DNA of 64,000 bases from Halorientalis marina (GTDB lineage: Archaea; Halobacteriota; Halobacteria; Halobacteriales; Haloarculaceae). Numbering within the stretch: the stretch's first letter is position 1; every line of letters begins with the position of its first letter. Location: the NCBI RefSeq assembly GCF_023028345.1, contig NZ_CP095487.1, positions 2,790,001 to 2,854,000 on the forward strand, given 5' to 3'. This document shows, one piece after another, positions 52,837-61,185 of the stretch. Under the pieces are notes generated by a model, which ran no database searches, had not been told where the DNA came from, and saw only the letters and a list, made by a program, of their open reading frames with translations. A program made the position numbers and the translations under genes.

Positions 52837-54089
52837 AACGGCGTCTCCACGCTGTCCCAGCGCACGTCGTCGTAGACGCGCTGTTGCCCGGTCTCGAAGG
52901 TCTCCTCCAGTTGCCGCTCCAGCGCGCCCTTCTCCTGGCGGCTGATCCGGGCGAGTTCGTCCGCCTTCTCGACGGCCATCGGCGGACCCTTGCGAGCCGC
53001 CACGTCCGAGAGCACCTGCATGGTCAGGTCCTCGCGGAGGTCGGGGTCCTCGGTGAAGGCGGAGGGCGCCTCCACGCGGTAGACCAGTTCCTCGCGGGGG
53101 TCGTAGACGACGAAGAAGGTGACCTCGTACGCCTCGTCGTCGAGTTCCCGCTCGATGTCGATCTCGCAGTCGCCTCGCGTCGAGAGGACGCGGTCGGCGC
53201 CCGCCCGCGACCGGAACCAGTTCGTGAACGTGAGCGCGTCGGTCCGTGTCTCACCGTCGTCGTCGGTTCGCCGGAGCAGCGTCTCGAAGAAGGCCGCGTC
53301 GTTGACCCACGGGGCGTTGGTCTGTCGGCGGACCGCCCGGGTCAGCGCCTTCGAGCTACTGGACTTGACGAACCCGGCCACCGGCACGTCCCGCTCGACG
53401 AACGTCTCGACGAGGTCGACGTAGTTCTGGACCACGTCGCGTGGCCGCTCGTCCTCCACGAGCAACTCCGCGAGCGTCGGGTCCTGGTCGGTCCACTTCA
53501 GGAGTCCGGTGGGGTAGATCGGCCCGTCCAGTATCAGGAGGTCCTCGACGACCTCCGCGTTGAGGGTGGCGTGTGAACTCTCGGCGAGGTAGAGCGCGAG
53601 CGCGTGGACGACCGTCTGCTCGTAGCGGTCCACGCGGGGCGCCTGCATGATGCGCCCGCGACCGTACCCGCGGTCGAAGGGGACCCAGTCGTCCTCGCCG
53701 ACCGCGACCGTCGCGTCGTTCGAGTGGACCGTGCTGACGATGGTCCGCCCGCGGTGTAACTCCAGGTCCGAGGGGACGGCGGCCATCGCCGCCTGCGCCA
53801 CGTCGATGACGAGGCCGTTCTTGAACGTCGTGGGGTTGATGGTCCCGGAGTCGAGGCCGTGCTGGGTGGGGAACCGCGACTCCATCAGGGCGGCGTCTTC
53901 GAGGTCGATCAGTCGACGCCGCTGGTCGCCCAGGGGCTCGATCACCGGCGTTCCGTCGGCGTAGAGCGGGTCGAGGAACTCCTCCCAGACGGTGGTCGCG
54001 AAGTCCCGGTGGTCTGTGGCGTCGACGCCCTTCCGGATGCGGCCCGCGAGCTGGGCGATGCCGTCGAAGTGGACCGGGTCGAGGGTCAT
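52833..54089 (-). CDS. nurA: NurA 5'-3' nuclease
   Basis: 418 aa. The NurA domain covers about 75-390, with KNGLVIDVAQAAM and EDLLILDGPIYPTGLL supplying Asp residues of the Mn-binding site, and PVAGFVKSSSSKALTRAV typical of the family. It digests 5' strands at breaks together with HerA, whose gene lies upstream in the same direction. The long C-terminal helix (EKGALERQLEETFETGQQR) may contact HerA. A TATA-like GTTTTTGCC lies 28 nt before the ATG. Confidence 0.88.
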   Translation of the reverse strand: MTLDPVHFDGIAQLAGRIRKGVDATDHRDFATTVWEEFLDPLYADGTPVIEPLGDQRRRLIDLEDAALMESRFPTQHGLDSGTINPTTFKNGLVIDVAQAAMAAVPSDLELHRGRTIVSTVHSNDATVAVGEDDWVPFDRGYGRGRIMQAPRVDRYEQTVVHALALYLAESSHATLNAEVVEDLLILDGPIYPTGLLKWTDQDPTLAELLVEDERPRDVVQNYVDLVETFVERDVPVAGFVKSSSSKALTRAVRRQTNAPWVNDAAFFETLLRRTDDDGETRTDALTFTNWFRSRAGADRVLSTRGDCEIDIERELDDEAYEVTFFVVYDPREELVYRVEAPSAFTEDPDLREDLTMQVLSDVAARKGPPMAVEKADELARISRQEKGALERQLEETFETGQQRVYDDVRWDSVETPF

Positions 54090-54140
54090 TACGCCCCCGG
54101 AGGGACGCCGCCGGCAAAAACGGTGGGGCGGCGACGCGCC

Positions 54141-55502
54141 TCAGGCCTCGCCGAGCGGCAACTCGAGCCCGAGCCGATAGTGGTCACAGTCCGCGGGCGG
54201 CAGGTCGACGACGCCGGCCGACCGCTCGACGATCCACTTCACCGCCCAGATTTCCATCCCGTTCGCGTGGATCAGCGGTCGCTCGACCCCTTCTTTCAGT
54301 GCCGTCGACTCGTCTGCCCCGACCGGGTCGCCGTCGCTCTCGACGACGATGGACACGGTCCGTTTCGTCGTATCGACCGCGGTGTCCAGGTGGACCGACG
54401 CCGACTGGGGATAGGCACGCTCGAGTCCCTCGGTCAGGAGCAACTCGATGGCGAACGCCACGTCGGCGGTGCCGATGGCGGTCGCGTCCGCCGGACACGC
54501 GACCGACACCGTCGCCTCGGGATACTGCTCGGTCACCGACTCGACGGCGCGGTCGACGACCGACGGGACCTCGACCGTGGTCAGGCAGGCCTCGGACGCG
54601 AGGCGCTTTTCGACCGCCCGGGCTCGCTCCGAGAGCTCGTGGATCGACGTGATGTGGGTCCGAACCGCGTCGATGTGCTCTCGCACCTCGGCGTCGTCGA
54701 CGGCCTCCGCGACGAAGTCGAGGTATCCCAGCGCACCGCTCGTCTCGTTGCGGATGTTGTGCCGGAGGATGCGATTGAGGACCGTCAGCCGCTGTTCGTG
54801 GTTCGAGACCGCTCGCTGGGAGAGCGCGAGTTGCTTGGCCTGGTCGAGGATCGTCTCCACGGTCGTCGACGGCGCCGACCCGCCAGCATCCCGCTCGTGG
54901 ACGGGGTTCTCACACACCACGCCGTCGTAGACGATGTGCTCGTGCGTGCGGAGCACCTTCGCGATGGCCGCGGACTCGAACCGGGACAGGTCGTACTGAC
55001 AGAGCGTCCGGCACGGGATGGCGTCGACGAGGTCGTCGAAGGCCGCCTCGAACGCGATGATCTCCTCGAATTCGACGTCGAGGTCGAAGTACCACGTGTT
55101 CTCGCCGGCGACCCGGAGTCCCTCGTACTCCGTGGCCCTGTCGACTGCGGTCTCTGCGAGGTACTCGAGCGTCTCCGCGCCGTCGAACCCACCATCGGTG
55201 TACGCCGCCGACGCCGGGACGAACCTGAGGTCGCCGTCGGCGCGGCGCCCGTCCACGTCGACGCCGAACGTCGAGAGGACCGACGCCACGTCCGTCGGCT
55301 CGTTGTCGTCGGCGATGTAGATACAGTGCTCGTTTTGCTGTAAGCCGTGGTCGATATAGGCGGCGACCGCGGCCAACTGCTGGTCGCGGTCGTCGTAGAA
55401 CAGGGCCAGATGGTCCGCGTAGTCGGTCCGCTCGAACTGCATCCTGAGATCGGCGTACCGTACCCGGCTGTCGGGAGGGCGAGATGATGATGGTGTCCAC
55501 AT
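54141..55502 (-). CDS. MEDS-domain sensor with degenerate histidine-kinase core
   Basis: 453 aa from the ATG at 55502 (an in-frame ATG at 55442 would still keep the domain). The MEDS domain covers about 22-200: DHLALFYDDRDQQLAAVAAY and HCIYIADDNEPTDVASVL. LNRILRHNIRNETSGALGYL (His248) is a DHp helix like those of haloarchaeal kinases. The ATPase part is worn: the N box (IELLLTEGLERAYPQ) lacks Asn, the G1 box (VESDGDPVGAD) is broken and G2 (GMEIWAVKWIV) lacks GxGxG. It may bind signals or act as phosphotransfer partner rather than autophosphorylate. Confidence 0.75.
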   Translation of the reverse strand: MWTPSSSRPPDSRVRYADLRMQFERTDYADHLALFYDDRDQQLAAVAAYIDHGLQQNEHCIYIADDNEPTDVASVLSTFGVDVDGRRADGDLRFVPASAAYTDGGFDGAETLEYLAETAVDRATEYEGLRVAGENTWYFDLDVEFEEIIAFEAAFDDLVDAIPCRTLCQYDLSRFESAAIAKVLRTHEHIVYDGVVCENPVHERDAGGSAPSTTVETILDQAKQLALSQRAVSNHEQRLTVLNRILRHNIRNETSGALGYLDFVAEAVDDAEVREHIDAVRTHITSIHELSERARAVEKRLASEACLTTVEVPSVVDRAVESVTEQYPEATVSVACPADATAIGTADVAFAIELLLTEGLERAYPQSASVHLDTAVDTTKRTVSIVVESDGDPVGADESTALKEGVERPLIHANGMEIWAVKWIVERSAGVVDLPPADCDHYRLGLELPLGEA

Positions 55503-55590
55503 CGCTCGGTCGAACTACACACGCTTGTCACTCGAGAGTAAAAAACGCAAGCAAACAGAAAACGGATTTTACCGGTACGACCGGCGTTGC

Positions 55591-55986
55591 TCAGTTCTGA
55601 CGGCCGGTCTTGTCGTCCAGTACTTCCGTGACGGCGTCCGCGTAGGTGTTGAAGTCGCGGATCGTGGCGCCGTCGGTCGTCATGAACACCCCGTCGCGGT
55701 CGCTGGTGATGCGCAGGAGGAAGCCGTTCTCGAAGACGCGGACGGTGTACTTGTACTCCCCCAGTTCGGTCCCGCGGTAGGCGTTCGTGGTGTTTTTGAA
55801 GCCGCGCCACTCGTGGCCGATGAAACTGTCGAGATCGGCGTCCCGCTCCAGGTCCTCGCGGAGGTAGAGCTGCTCGAAGTCCGACCGCGTGAAGTACGTG
55901 AGCGAGCGGAGGCTGTCACCGGCGGCGGTTCGCGCGGTGGTGACCAACTTATCGGCGAACTCCTCGTCCACGATGGTCGTCTCCAT
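55591..55986 (-). CDS. Conserved haloarchaeal protein (DUF7522-like), 131 aa
   Basis: 131 aa from the ATG at 55986. METTIVDEEFADKLVTTART, SLTYFTRSDFEQLYLREDL and TVRVFENGFLLRITSDRDGV are strongly haloarchaeal in composition. I link it to DUF7522 by memory of the LRSLTYF/EDYEQLYLR pattern. It looks like a single alpha/beta domain of about 125 residues and has no membrane segment. It lies 88 bp after the MEDS gene start region, same strand. Function unknown. Confidence 0.7.
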   Translation of the reverse strand: METTIVDEEFADKLVTTARTAAGDSLRSLTYFTRSDFEQLYLREDLERDADLDSFIGHEWRGFKNTTNAYRGTELGEYKYTVRVFENGFLLRITSDRDGVFMTTDGATIRDFNTYADAVTEVLDDKTGRQN

Positions 55987-56106
55987 ACCTCCACCCTGAC
56001 TGTCACGGTACATAACCCCAGTGGTCACCCGCCCGCACTGCCGGCGTCGAAGACGGGGTTGCGCCCTTCCGACACCACTTTCCCACCCGCCCGTCTCCGC
56101 TCGCGT

Positions 56107-57645
56107 ATGCAGGTCGGTCTGGTTATCCTCGACGGCTGGGGACTCAATCCCGACGAACGGGCCCGGGACGCCGTCCGCGCAGCAGCGACGCCGAACTTCG
56201 ACCGCTACCGCGAGGCCGGCGCCGCCACCACACTCGAAACGCACGGGCGGCGGGTCGGCCTCCCCGAAGGACAGATGGGCAACAGCGAGGTCGGCCACCT
56301 CACCATCGGCGCGGGCCGCGTCGTCAAACAGGAAGCCACGCGCATCACCGACGATATCGAAGCCGGCGACCTCGGCGAGAACGCCGCCATCGCCTCGGCC
56401 TTCGAGTACGCCGAGGAGAACGACGGCCGCGTCCACCTCATGGGGCTGATCAGCGACGGCGGCGTCCACTCCTACCAGAAGCACTGCCACGCCCTGATCG
56501 ACGTGGCCGCCGACCGCGGAAGCGAGGCCGTCACCCACGCCTTCACCGACGGCCGAGACACCTCCCCCACCGGCGGCGAAGCGTACCTCGCCGCCCTGGA
56601 ATCCCACGCCGAAGACCGCGGGACGGGCCAGGTTGCGACCGTCGCCGGCCGCTACTACGCGATGGACCGCGACGAGAACTGGGGGCGGACGAATCGCGCC
56701 TACGACGCCATCGTGAACCGCGAGGCCGACCACACCGCCGCCACGGCCGTCGACGCCGTTACCGAGTCCTACGCCCGGGACACCACCGACGAGTTCGTCG
56801 AGCCGACGCTGGTCGATGGTGGACCGGCGCTGACGGGGGACGACGCGGTCGTCTTCTTCAACTTCCGGTCGGACCGCGCCCGGCAGCTCACGCGCATGCT
56901 CGCGGACATCCGCCCGGACGACTGGGCCGCCGCGGGAATCGAGACGAATCCGCCGGACGCACGCGTGGTGACGATGACCGAGTACGACGAGACCTTCGGC
57001 CTCCCGGTGGCCTACCCGCCCCGCCAGCCCGCCGACGTGCTGGGCGAGGTGCTCGCCGACACCGACCACACCCAGTTGCGCCTCGCCGAGACCGAGAAGT
57101 ACGCCCACGTCACCTACTTCCTCAACGGCGGCCGCGAGGTCGAGTTCCCGGGAGAGACCCGCCGGATCGTCGACAGTCCGGACGTTCCGACCTACGACCA
57201 GCAGCCGGAAATGAGCGCGCCGGGCGTGACGGACGCGGCCCTCGGGGTGATCGAGGATGCCGACCCGGATGCGATGGTCCTCAACTACGCCAATCCGGAT
57301 ATGGTCGGCCACACCGGCGACTTCGACGCCGCCGTCGAGGCGGTCGAAGCCGTCGACGAACAGCTCGGCCGACTGGTCGAACGGCTCCGGACGGCCGGCG
57401 CCCACGTCGTCATCACCGCCGACCACGGGAACGCCGACGACATGGGAACGGAAGACGACCCACACACGGCCCACACGCTCAACCCGGTCCCGTTCGTCTC
57501 CCTCGGCCCGGACGGGATGGCAGGGGGCAGGGCCGCCAGGGACGGCGGGACGCTCGCCGACATCGCGCCGACGCTGCTCGAACTGCTCGGCGTCGAGCGA
57601 CCGGACGCGATGACCGGCGAGTCGCTACTCACCGACGCGGAGTAA
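56107..57645 (+). CDS. gpmI: 2,3-bisphosphoglycerate-independent phosphoglycerate mutase
   Basis: 512 aa. Alkaline-phosphatase superfamily: VILDGWGLNPD gives the first metal-binding Asp, GLPEGQMGNSEVGH holds nucleophile Ser60, SDGGVHSYQKHCHALIDVA is the phosphate-binding mid-region, and VVITADHGNADDM the C-terminal metal site. It interconverts 3- and 2-phosphoglycerate without 2,3-BPG and needs Mn2+. It complements pyruvate kinase and the GapN-like enzyme in lower glycolysis. Convergent with the broken membrane gene, whose frame ends inside its 3' end. Confidence 0.95.
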   Translation: MQVGLVILDGWGLNPDERARDAVRAAATPNFDRYREAGAATTLETHGRRVGLPEGQMGNSEVGHLTIGAGRVVKQEATRITDDIEAGDLGENAAIASAFEYAEENDGRVHLMGLISDGGVHSYQKHCHALIDVAADRGSEAVTHAFTDGRDTSPTGGEAYLAALESHAEDRGTGQVATVAGRYYAMDRDENWGRTNRAYDAIVNREADHTAATAVDAVTESYARDTTDEFVEPTLVDGGPALTGDDAVVFFNFRSDRARQLTRMLADIRPDDWAAAGIETNPPDARVVTMTEYDETFGLPVAYPPRQPADVLGEVLADTDHTQLRLAETEKYAHVTYFLNGGREVEFPGETRRIVDSPDVPTYDQQPEMSAPGVTDAALGVIEDADPDAMVLNYANPDMVGHTGDFDAAVEAVEAVDEQLGRLVERLRTAGAHVVITADHGNADDMGTEDDPHTAHTLNPVPFVSLGPDGMAGGRAARDGGTLADIAPTLLELLGVERPDAMTGESLLTDAE

Positions 57646-57892
57646 CGGGGTTCGGTGGGCTGGCAGGAGAGCGAGAGTGGTGCCCCCGGAGCGGTGAGCA
57701 GGCTGTGCGACCGGTTCGGCCGGTGGACGCCGACGCCCCGACGAGGAGCGTCCCGCCGGCAATCGCCAGCACGGCCAGCAGGAGCGCGACCGTCGCGAAC
57801 ATCTCGGCGAGCCCGAGCAGTTCCGTACCGATAACGACCGTGCCGAGCAGTTACAGCGCCGCACCGGTGATGCTGTGTTCACGTCCCTTCAT
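57629..57892 (-). pseudogene. Small membrane-protein gene interrupted by one in-frame stop
   Basis: On the minus strand an ATG at 57892 reads MKGREHSITGAAL, then TAA (57851-57853), then LLGTVVIGTELLGLAEMFAT and a second hydrophobic helix ending LLVGASAS in the same frame, running to 57629. Both sides of the stop form one continuous two-helix membrane protein, and a purine-rich GAGGTGA lies just before the ATG. A single nonsense change (or a sequencing error) explains it. The last 17 bp overlap gpmI. Confidence 0.55.
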
Positions 57893-57983
57893 CGGTCACC
57901 TCACTCGGTGGTAGGGGGAGAGATGATATCAAGGACCGCGGGCGTTCCCGGAGTGTGAGAACATCCCAGAATGGTGACAAGGA

Positions 57984-57990
57984 CTTTATC
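57984..57990 (+). promoter_or_regulatory. TATA-like element of the HTH-GNAT gene
   Basis: CTTTATC centred about 31 nt before the ATG at 58018 suggests a leaderless transcript and favours that start over the in-frame codon at 57955. Confidence 0.45.
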
Positions 57991-58017
57991 CGTGGCGCCG
58001 TAAGGTCGGTCTGGTCG

Positions 58018-58749
58018 ATGTCCCCGTTGAGTACACTCGACATCGAAACCGACGACAGACGGCGCATCTACCGATACGTGGAGCGCCGTGGGGCGGTCCC
58101 ACCCGGTGATGTGGCCGAGGCGGTCGAGATCGACCCCGAGACGTTCCGCCACCACGTTGCCGTGCTGAAACGCGACGGCCTCCTGCGGGAGGTCGACGGG
58201 ACGCTCCGGGTCCAACTCGACTGTGGCGAGGCCGAGGAACACGAGACCGGCGGTCTCCAGTACGAAATCCGGCCGGCCCGGCAGGAGGATACCTCGGGCG
58301 TCCTCGGCGTGATCCGTGCGGTCGCGGACGCGGAACGGGACCTGGTCGCGGAGAGCGTCGCGGAACAGCTCGACTACGAACAGGCTCTCACGCGGCACAA
58401 CGCCGCCGAGACGCGCCTCTTTTTCGTCGGCGCCGTCGCCGGTGAGGTCGTCGGTTTTTGCCACCTCGACGTGCCCCGAATGGCGAAGCTGGCCGGAGCG
58501 GCGGAACTCACCGTCGGGGTCCTCGAGGAGTACCGCCGGTACAGCATCGGCAGCCACCTCCTCCAGCGCGGTATGAGCTGGGCCCGCTCACAGGGCTGTC
58601 GCCGCGTCTACAACTCCATCCCCGAGACCAACGACCTCGCGCTCTCGTTCCTCCAGGACAACGGCTGGCGCGTCGAGGCCGTCCGGTCGAGACACTTCCT
58701 CATCGACGACGAGCCGGTCGACGAACTCCAGTTGGCCGCGGACCTCTGA
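58018..58749 (+). CDS. Winged-helix HTH fused to GNAT N-acetyltransferase
   Basis: 243 aa. Residues about 1-65 form a winged helix (RRIYRYVERRGAVPPGDVAE, PETFRHHVAVLKRDGLLREV). Residues about 78-235 are a GNAT domain: VLEEYRRYSIGSHLLQRGMS carries the acetyl-CoA pyrophosphate-binding loop (R/Q-x-x-G-x-G/A form, here Arg-Tyr-Ser-Ile-Gly-Ser), and DLALSFLQDNGWRVE the terminal strand. The fusion suggests a DNA-bound acetyltransferase that could modify chromatin or regulators at its target. Substrate unknown. Confidence 0.85.
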   Translation: MSPLSTLDIETDDRRRIYRYVERRGAVPPGDVAEAVEIDPETFRHHVAVLKRDGLLREVDGTLRVQLDCGEAEEHETGGLQYEIRPARQEDTSGVLGVIRAVADAERDLVAESVAEQLDYEQALTRHNAAETRLFFVGAVAGEVVGFCHLDVPRMAKLAGAAELTVGVLEEYRRYSIGSHLLQRGMSWARSQGCRRVYNSIPETNDLALSFLQDNGWRVEAVRSRHFLIDDEPVDELQLAADL

Positions 58750-58762
58750 GACGCGCTGCCGG

Positions 58763-59641
58763 TCACTCCGCCCCCGTCCGGAAGGAGAGGTCGAGCGTCG
58801 GCGCCGAGTGGGTCAGCGCGCCCATCGAGATTACGTCGACCCCCGTCCGCGCGTAGTCGGGCACGTCCTCGACGGTGATCCCGCCGGAGGCCTCGGCCAG
58901 TACCTCGCGCCCGAGGTCGGCGGTGGTCTCGCGCAGGCGGTCGACGGCGTCTTCGGTCTCCGCGGGCGTCATGTTGTCCAGCAGGACGATATCGGCGCCG
59001 GCCGTCGCCGCACGCGGTGCGTCCGCCGGCCGTTCGACCTCGACCTCGATCTTCGTCGTGAAGGAGGTCCGCTCCCGGAAGTGCGCGACGGCGTCCTCCA
59101 GCCCCATCTCCGCGACGTGGTTGTCCTTGACCATCACCATGTGGGAGAGGTCGAGCCGATGGGTGTCACCGCCGCCGGCGACGATGGCCCGCTTCTCGAC
59201 TCCGCGGAGGCCGGGTGTCGTCTTCCGGGTGCCCGCGATTCGCACGTCGTCGACCCCCTCGCCGGCGTCGCCGGTTCGGTCGCTCGCGGCGTCTTCGAGC
59301 GCCGCTCTGGCCGCGTCGACGGCCTCGCGTGTCTTCGTCGCCACGCCCGAGGCGTGGCCCGCGACGTTGACCGCCACGCGCTCGCCGCGCAGGACCGCGC
59401 GGGCCGGCCCGGAGACCGTCAGCACGGCGTCGCCGGCCTCGATGCGGTCGCCCTCCGCGACCGCTCGCTCGGCCTCGCAATCGAGGTACTCGAAGACGGC
59501 GAGGGCGGCGTCGAGCCCGGCGGCGACGCCCGCATCCCTGGCGACGAGTCGGCCCTCGGTGTCACCGGGGACCTGATTGGTCACGTCGTGGTGGCCGAGG
59601 TCCTCGCGGAGCCAGCCCTCGATTTTCGAGTCGGTGAGCAT
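58763..59641 (-). CDS. nadC: Nicotinate-nucleotide pyrophosphorylase (carboxylating), quinolinate phosphoribosyltransferase
   Basis: 292 aa. DLGHHDVTNQVPGDTEGRLV starts the QPRT N-terminal domain; GTRKTTPGLRGVEKRAIVAG and THRLDLSHMVMVKDNHVAEM hold the phosphoribosyl and quinolinate-binding Arg/Lys/His residues; the TIM-like barrel ends VDVISMGALTHSAPTLDLS. It joins quinolinate with PRPP to give nicotinate mononucleotide. It starts two bases after the nadB stop and is the last gene of nadA-nadB-nadC. Confidence 0.95.
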   Translation of the reverse strand: MLTDSKIEGWLREDLGHHDVTNQVPGDTEGRLVARDAGVAAGLDAALAVFEYLDCEAERAVAEGDRIEAGDAVLTVSGPARAVLRGERVAVNVAGHASGVATKTREAVDAARAALEDAASDRTGDAGEGVDDVRIAGTRKTTPGLRGVEKRAIVAGGGDTHRLDLSHMVMVKDNHVAEMGLEDAVAHFRERTSFTTKIEVEVERPADAPRAATAGADIVLLDNMTPAETEDAVDRLRETTADLGREVLAEASGGITVEDVPDYARTGVDVISMGALTHSAPTLDLSFRTGAE

Positions 59642-59643
59642 CG

Positions 59644-61170
59644 TCAGTCGTCGGCCGTCGGTTCGGCGGCGTCGCCCCCGTCCGTCGCGGCGTCCCCGAC
59701 GAGGTGGTGACAGCCCACCGACTCGTCGTTCTCCGCGGCCTGCCGGGCGACGAGCAGGGCAACGACGGCCGCCGACCGGAGTTCGTACAGCGACCGCGAG
59801 GTCCGGGTCCGGACGTAGGCGTCGACCTCGCCTTTGAGCCGACGGAGGACGCTCATCGCCCGCTGCAGGTCCTCGGGGTCGCGTTCGAGGCCGACGTACT
59901 CGTCCATCACGCGGCGCAGGCGGACGAACTTCTCCCGGGCGAAGTTCGCCGGGAGTTCGGGGTCACGCTCCAGTAATTCGGGCGCCTCGATGACCTCGAC
60001 GTCGTTGCCGGCCGCGTCCGCGCCGGCCCGCAGGCCCCAGACGAGGCCCTCGAGCAGGGACGTGGAGGCCAGCCGGTTCGCGCCGTGGACGCCCGTGCGG
60101 GAACACTCCCCGACGGCGTAGAGCCGGTCGAGCGAGGAGCGGCCGCGGTCGTCGACCGTCACGCCGCCACAGAGGAAGTGTTCGGCCGGCGCGACCGGGA
60201 TGCCCTCGGTCCAGTCGACGCCGTGGTCCTCGCACTTCTCGACGAGGTCCGGGAAGTGCCCCGCGAAGTCGAGCGGACTCACGTCCAACAGGACCTCGCC
60301 GGTTTCCTCGCGCTCGCGCTTGACGGCGCGGGCCACGACGTCACGCGGAGCGAGTTCCGCGTCCTCGTGGTAGTCGGGCATGAACCGCTCGCCGTCGCCG
60401 TTGCGGAGCAGGCCGCCCTCGCCGCGGACGGCCTCGCTGACGAGGAACGGACTCTCGTTTGCCACGCAAACAGTGGGGTGGAACTGGACGTACTCCATGT
60501 CGGTCACGTCCGCGCCCGCGAGCGCGGCCATGGCGATGCCGTCGCCGGTCGAGTCCGCGGGGTTGGTCGTCCGCGGGTAGAGGTCGCCGATGCCGCCCGT
60601 CGCGAGGACGGTCGCGCCGGCGTACCACGGCTCGAACTCCCCGCCGGATTCGAGGATGGCCCCGTGGACCTTCCCCTCGTGGCGGATCAGTTCGAGCGCG
60701 GCCGTGTCGTCCCGTATCTCCACGTCGTCGTGGTCGTCGAGGTAGTTCAGGAAGGGCACGTGGATGTGTTTGCCCGTCGAGGCGTCGACGTGCAGGATGC
60801 GGTCCGAGGAGTGGGCCGCCTCGCGCGTGAAGTCGAAGTCCGCTGCGCCGGTGCCGGTATCGAACTCTACGTCGAGCGTCTCCAGCAGCACGTCACGCAC
60901 CGCGTCGTTCGCGTCCTCGACGAGTACGTCGACGGCCTCGGGATCGGCGGTGCCGGCGGAGGCGTCGATGATGTCCTGTTTGAACTCCTCGGGTTCGTCC
61001 CGAGCGATAGCGATGCCGCCCTGTGCCCACCACGAGGAGGCCCCCTCGGGGCGAGTGGCTTTCGTGGCGACGGTCACGTTCGCGCCCTCGCGTGCGGCGG
61101 CGAGTGCGGCCGCGAGGCCGGCGATACCGGAACCGACGACGAGTACGTCCGTCTCGTTGTGGTCTGTCAT
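59644..61170 (-). CDS. nadB: L-aspartate oxidase
   Basis: 508 aa. VLVVGSGIAGLAAALAAARE is the FAD dinucleotide-binding motif; GASSWWAQGGIAIARD, TGKHIHVPFLNYL and FLVSEAVRGEGGLLRNG are NadB signatures, and RHKGR-type basic residues are replaced by RTRTSRSLYELRSAAVVALL at the helical C-terminus. It oxidises aspartate to iminoaspartate for NadA. Middle gene of nadABC; the ATG follows nadA by 15 bp and the stop precedes nadC by two bases. Confidence 0.94.
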   Translation of the reverse strand: MTDHNETDVLVVGSGIAGLAAALAAAREGANVTVATKATRPEGASSWWAQGGIAIARDEPEEFKQDIIDASAGTADPEAVDVLVEDANDAVRDVLLETLDVEFDTGTGAADFDFTREAAHSSDRILHVDASTGKHIHVPFLNYLDDHDDVEIRDDTAALELIRHEGKVHGAILESGGEFEPWYAGATVLATGGIGDLYPRTTNPADSTGDGIAMAALAGADVTDMEYVQFHPTVCVANESPFLVSEAVRGEGGLLRNGDGERFMPDYHEDAELAPRDVVARAVKREREETGEVLLDVSPLDFAGHFPDLVEKCEDHGVDWTEGIPVAPAEHFLCGGVTVDDRGRSSLDRLYAVGECSRTGVHGANRLASTSLLEGLVWGLRAGADAAGNDVEVIEAPELLERDPELPANFAREKFVRLRRVMDEYVGLERDPEDLQRAMSVLRRLKGEVDAYVRTRTSRSLYELRSAAVVALLVARQAAENDESVGCHHLVGDAATDGGDAAEPTADD

Positions 61171-61185
61171 TGTCGCGATTCCTCG

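Noticed and set aside
55987-57474. Minus-strand open frame running across gpmI and into the 131-aa gene
   Set aside because: Only the last 131 residues, from the ATG at 55986, are a real product; the rest is antisense to gpmI and Val/Gly-rich noise.
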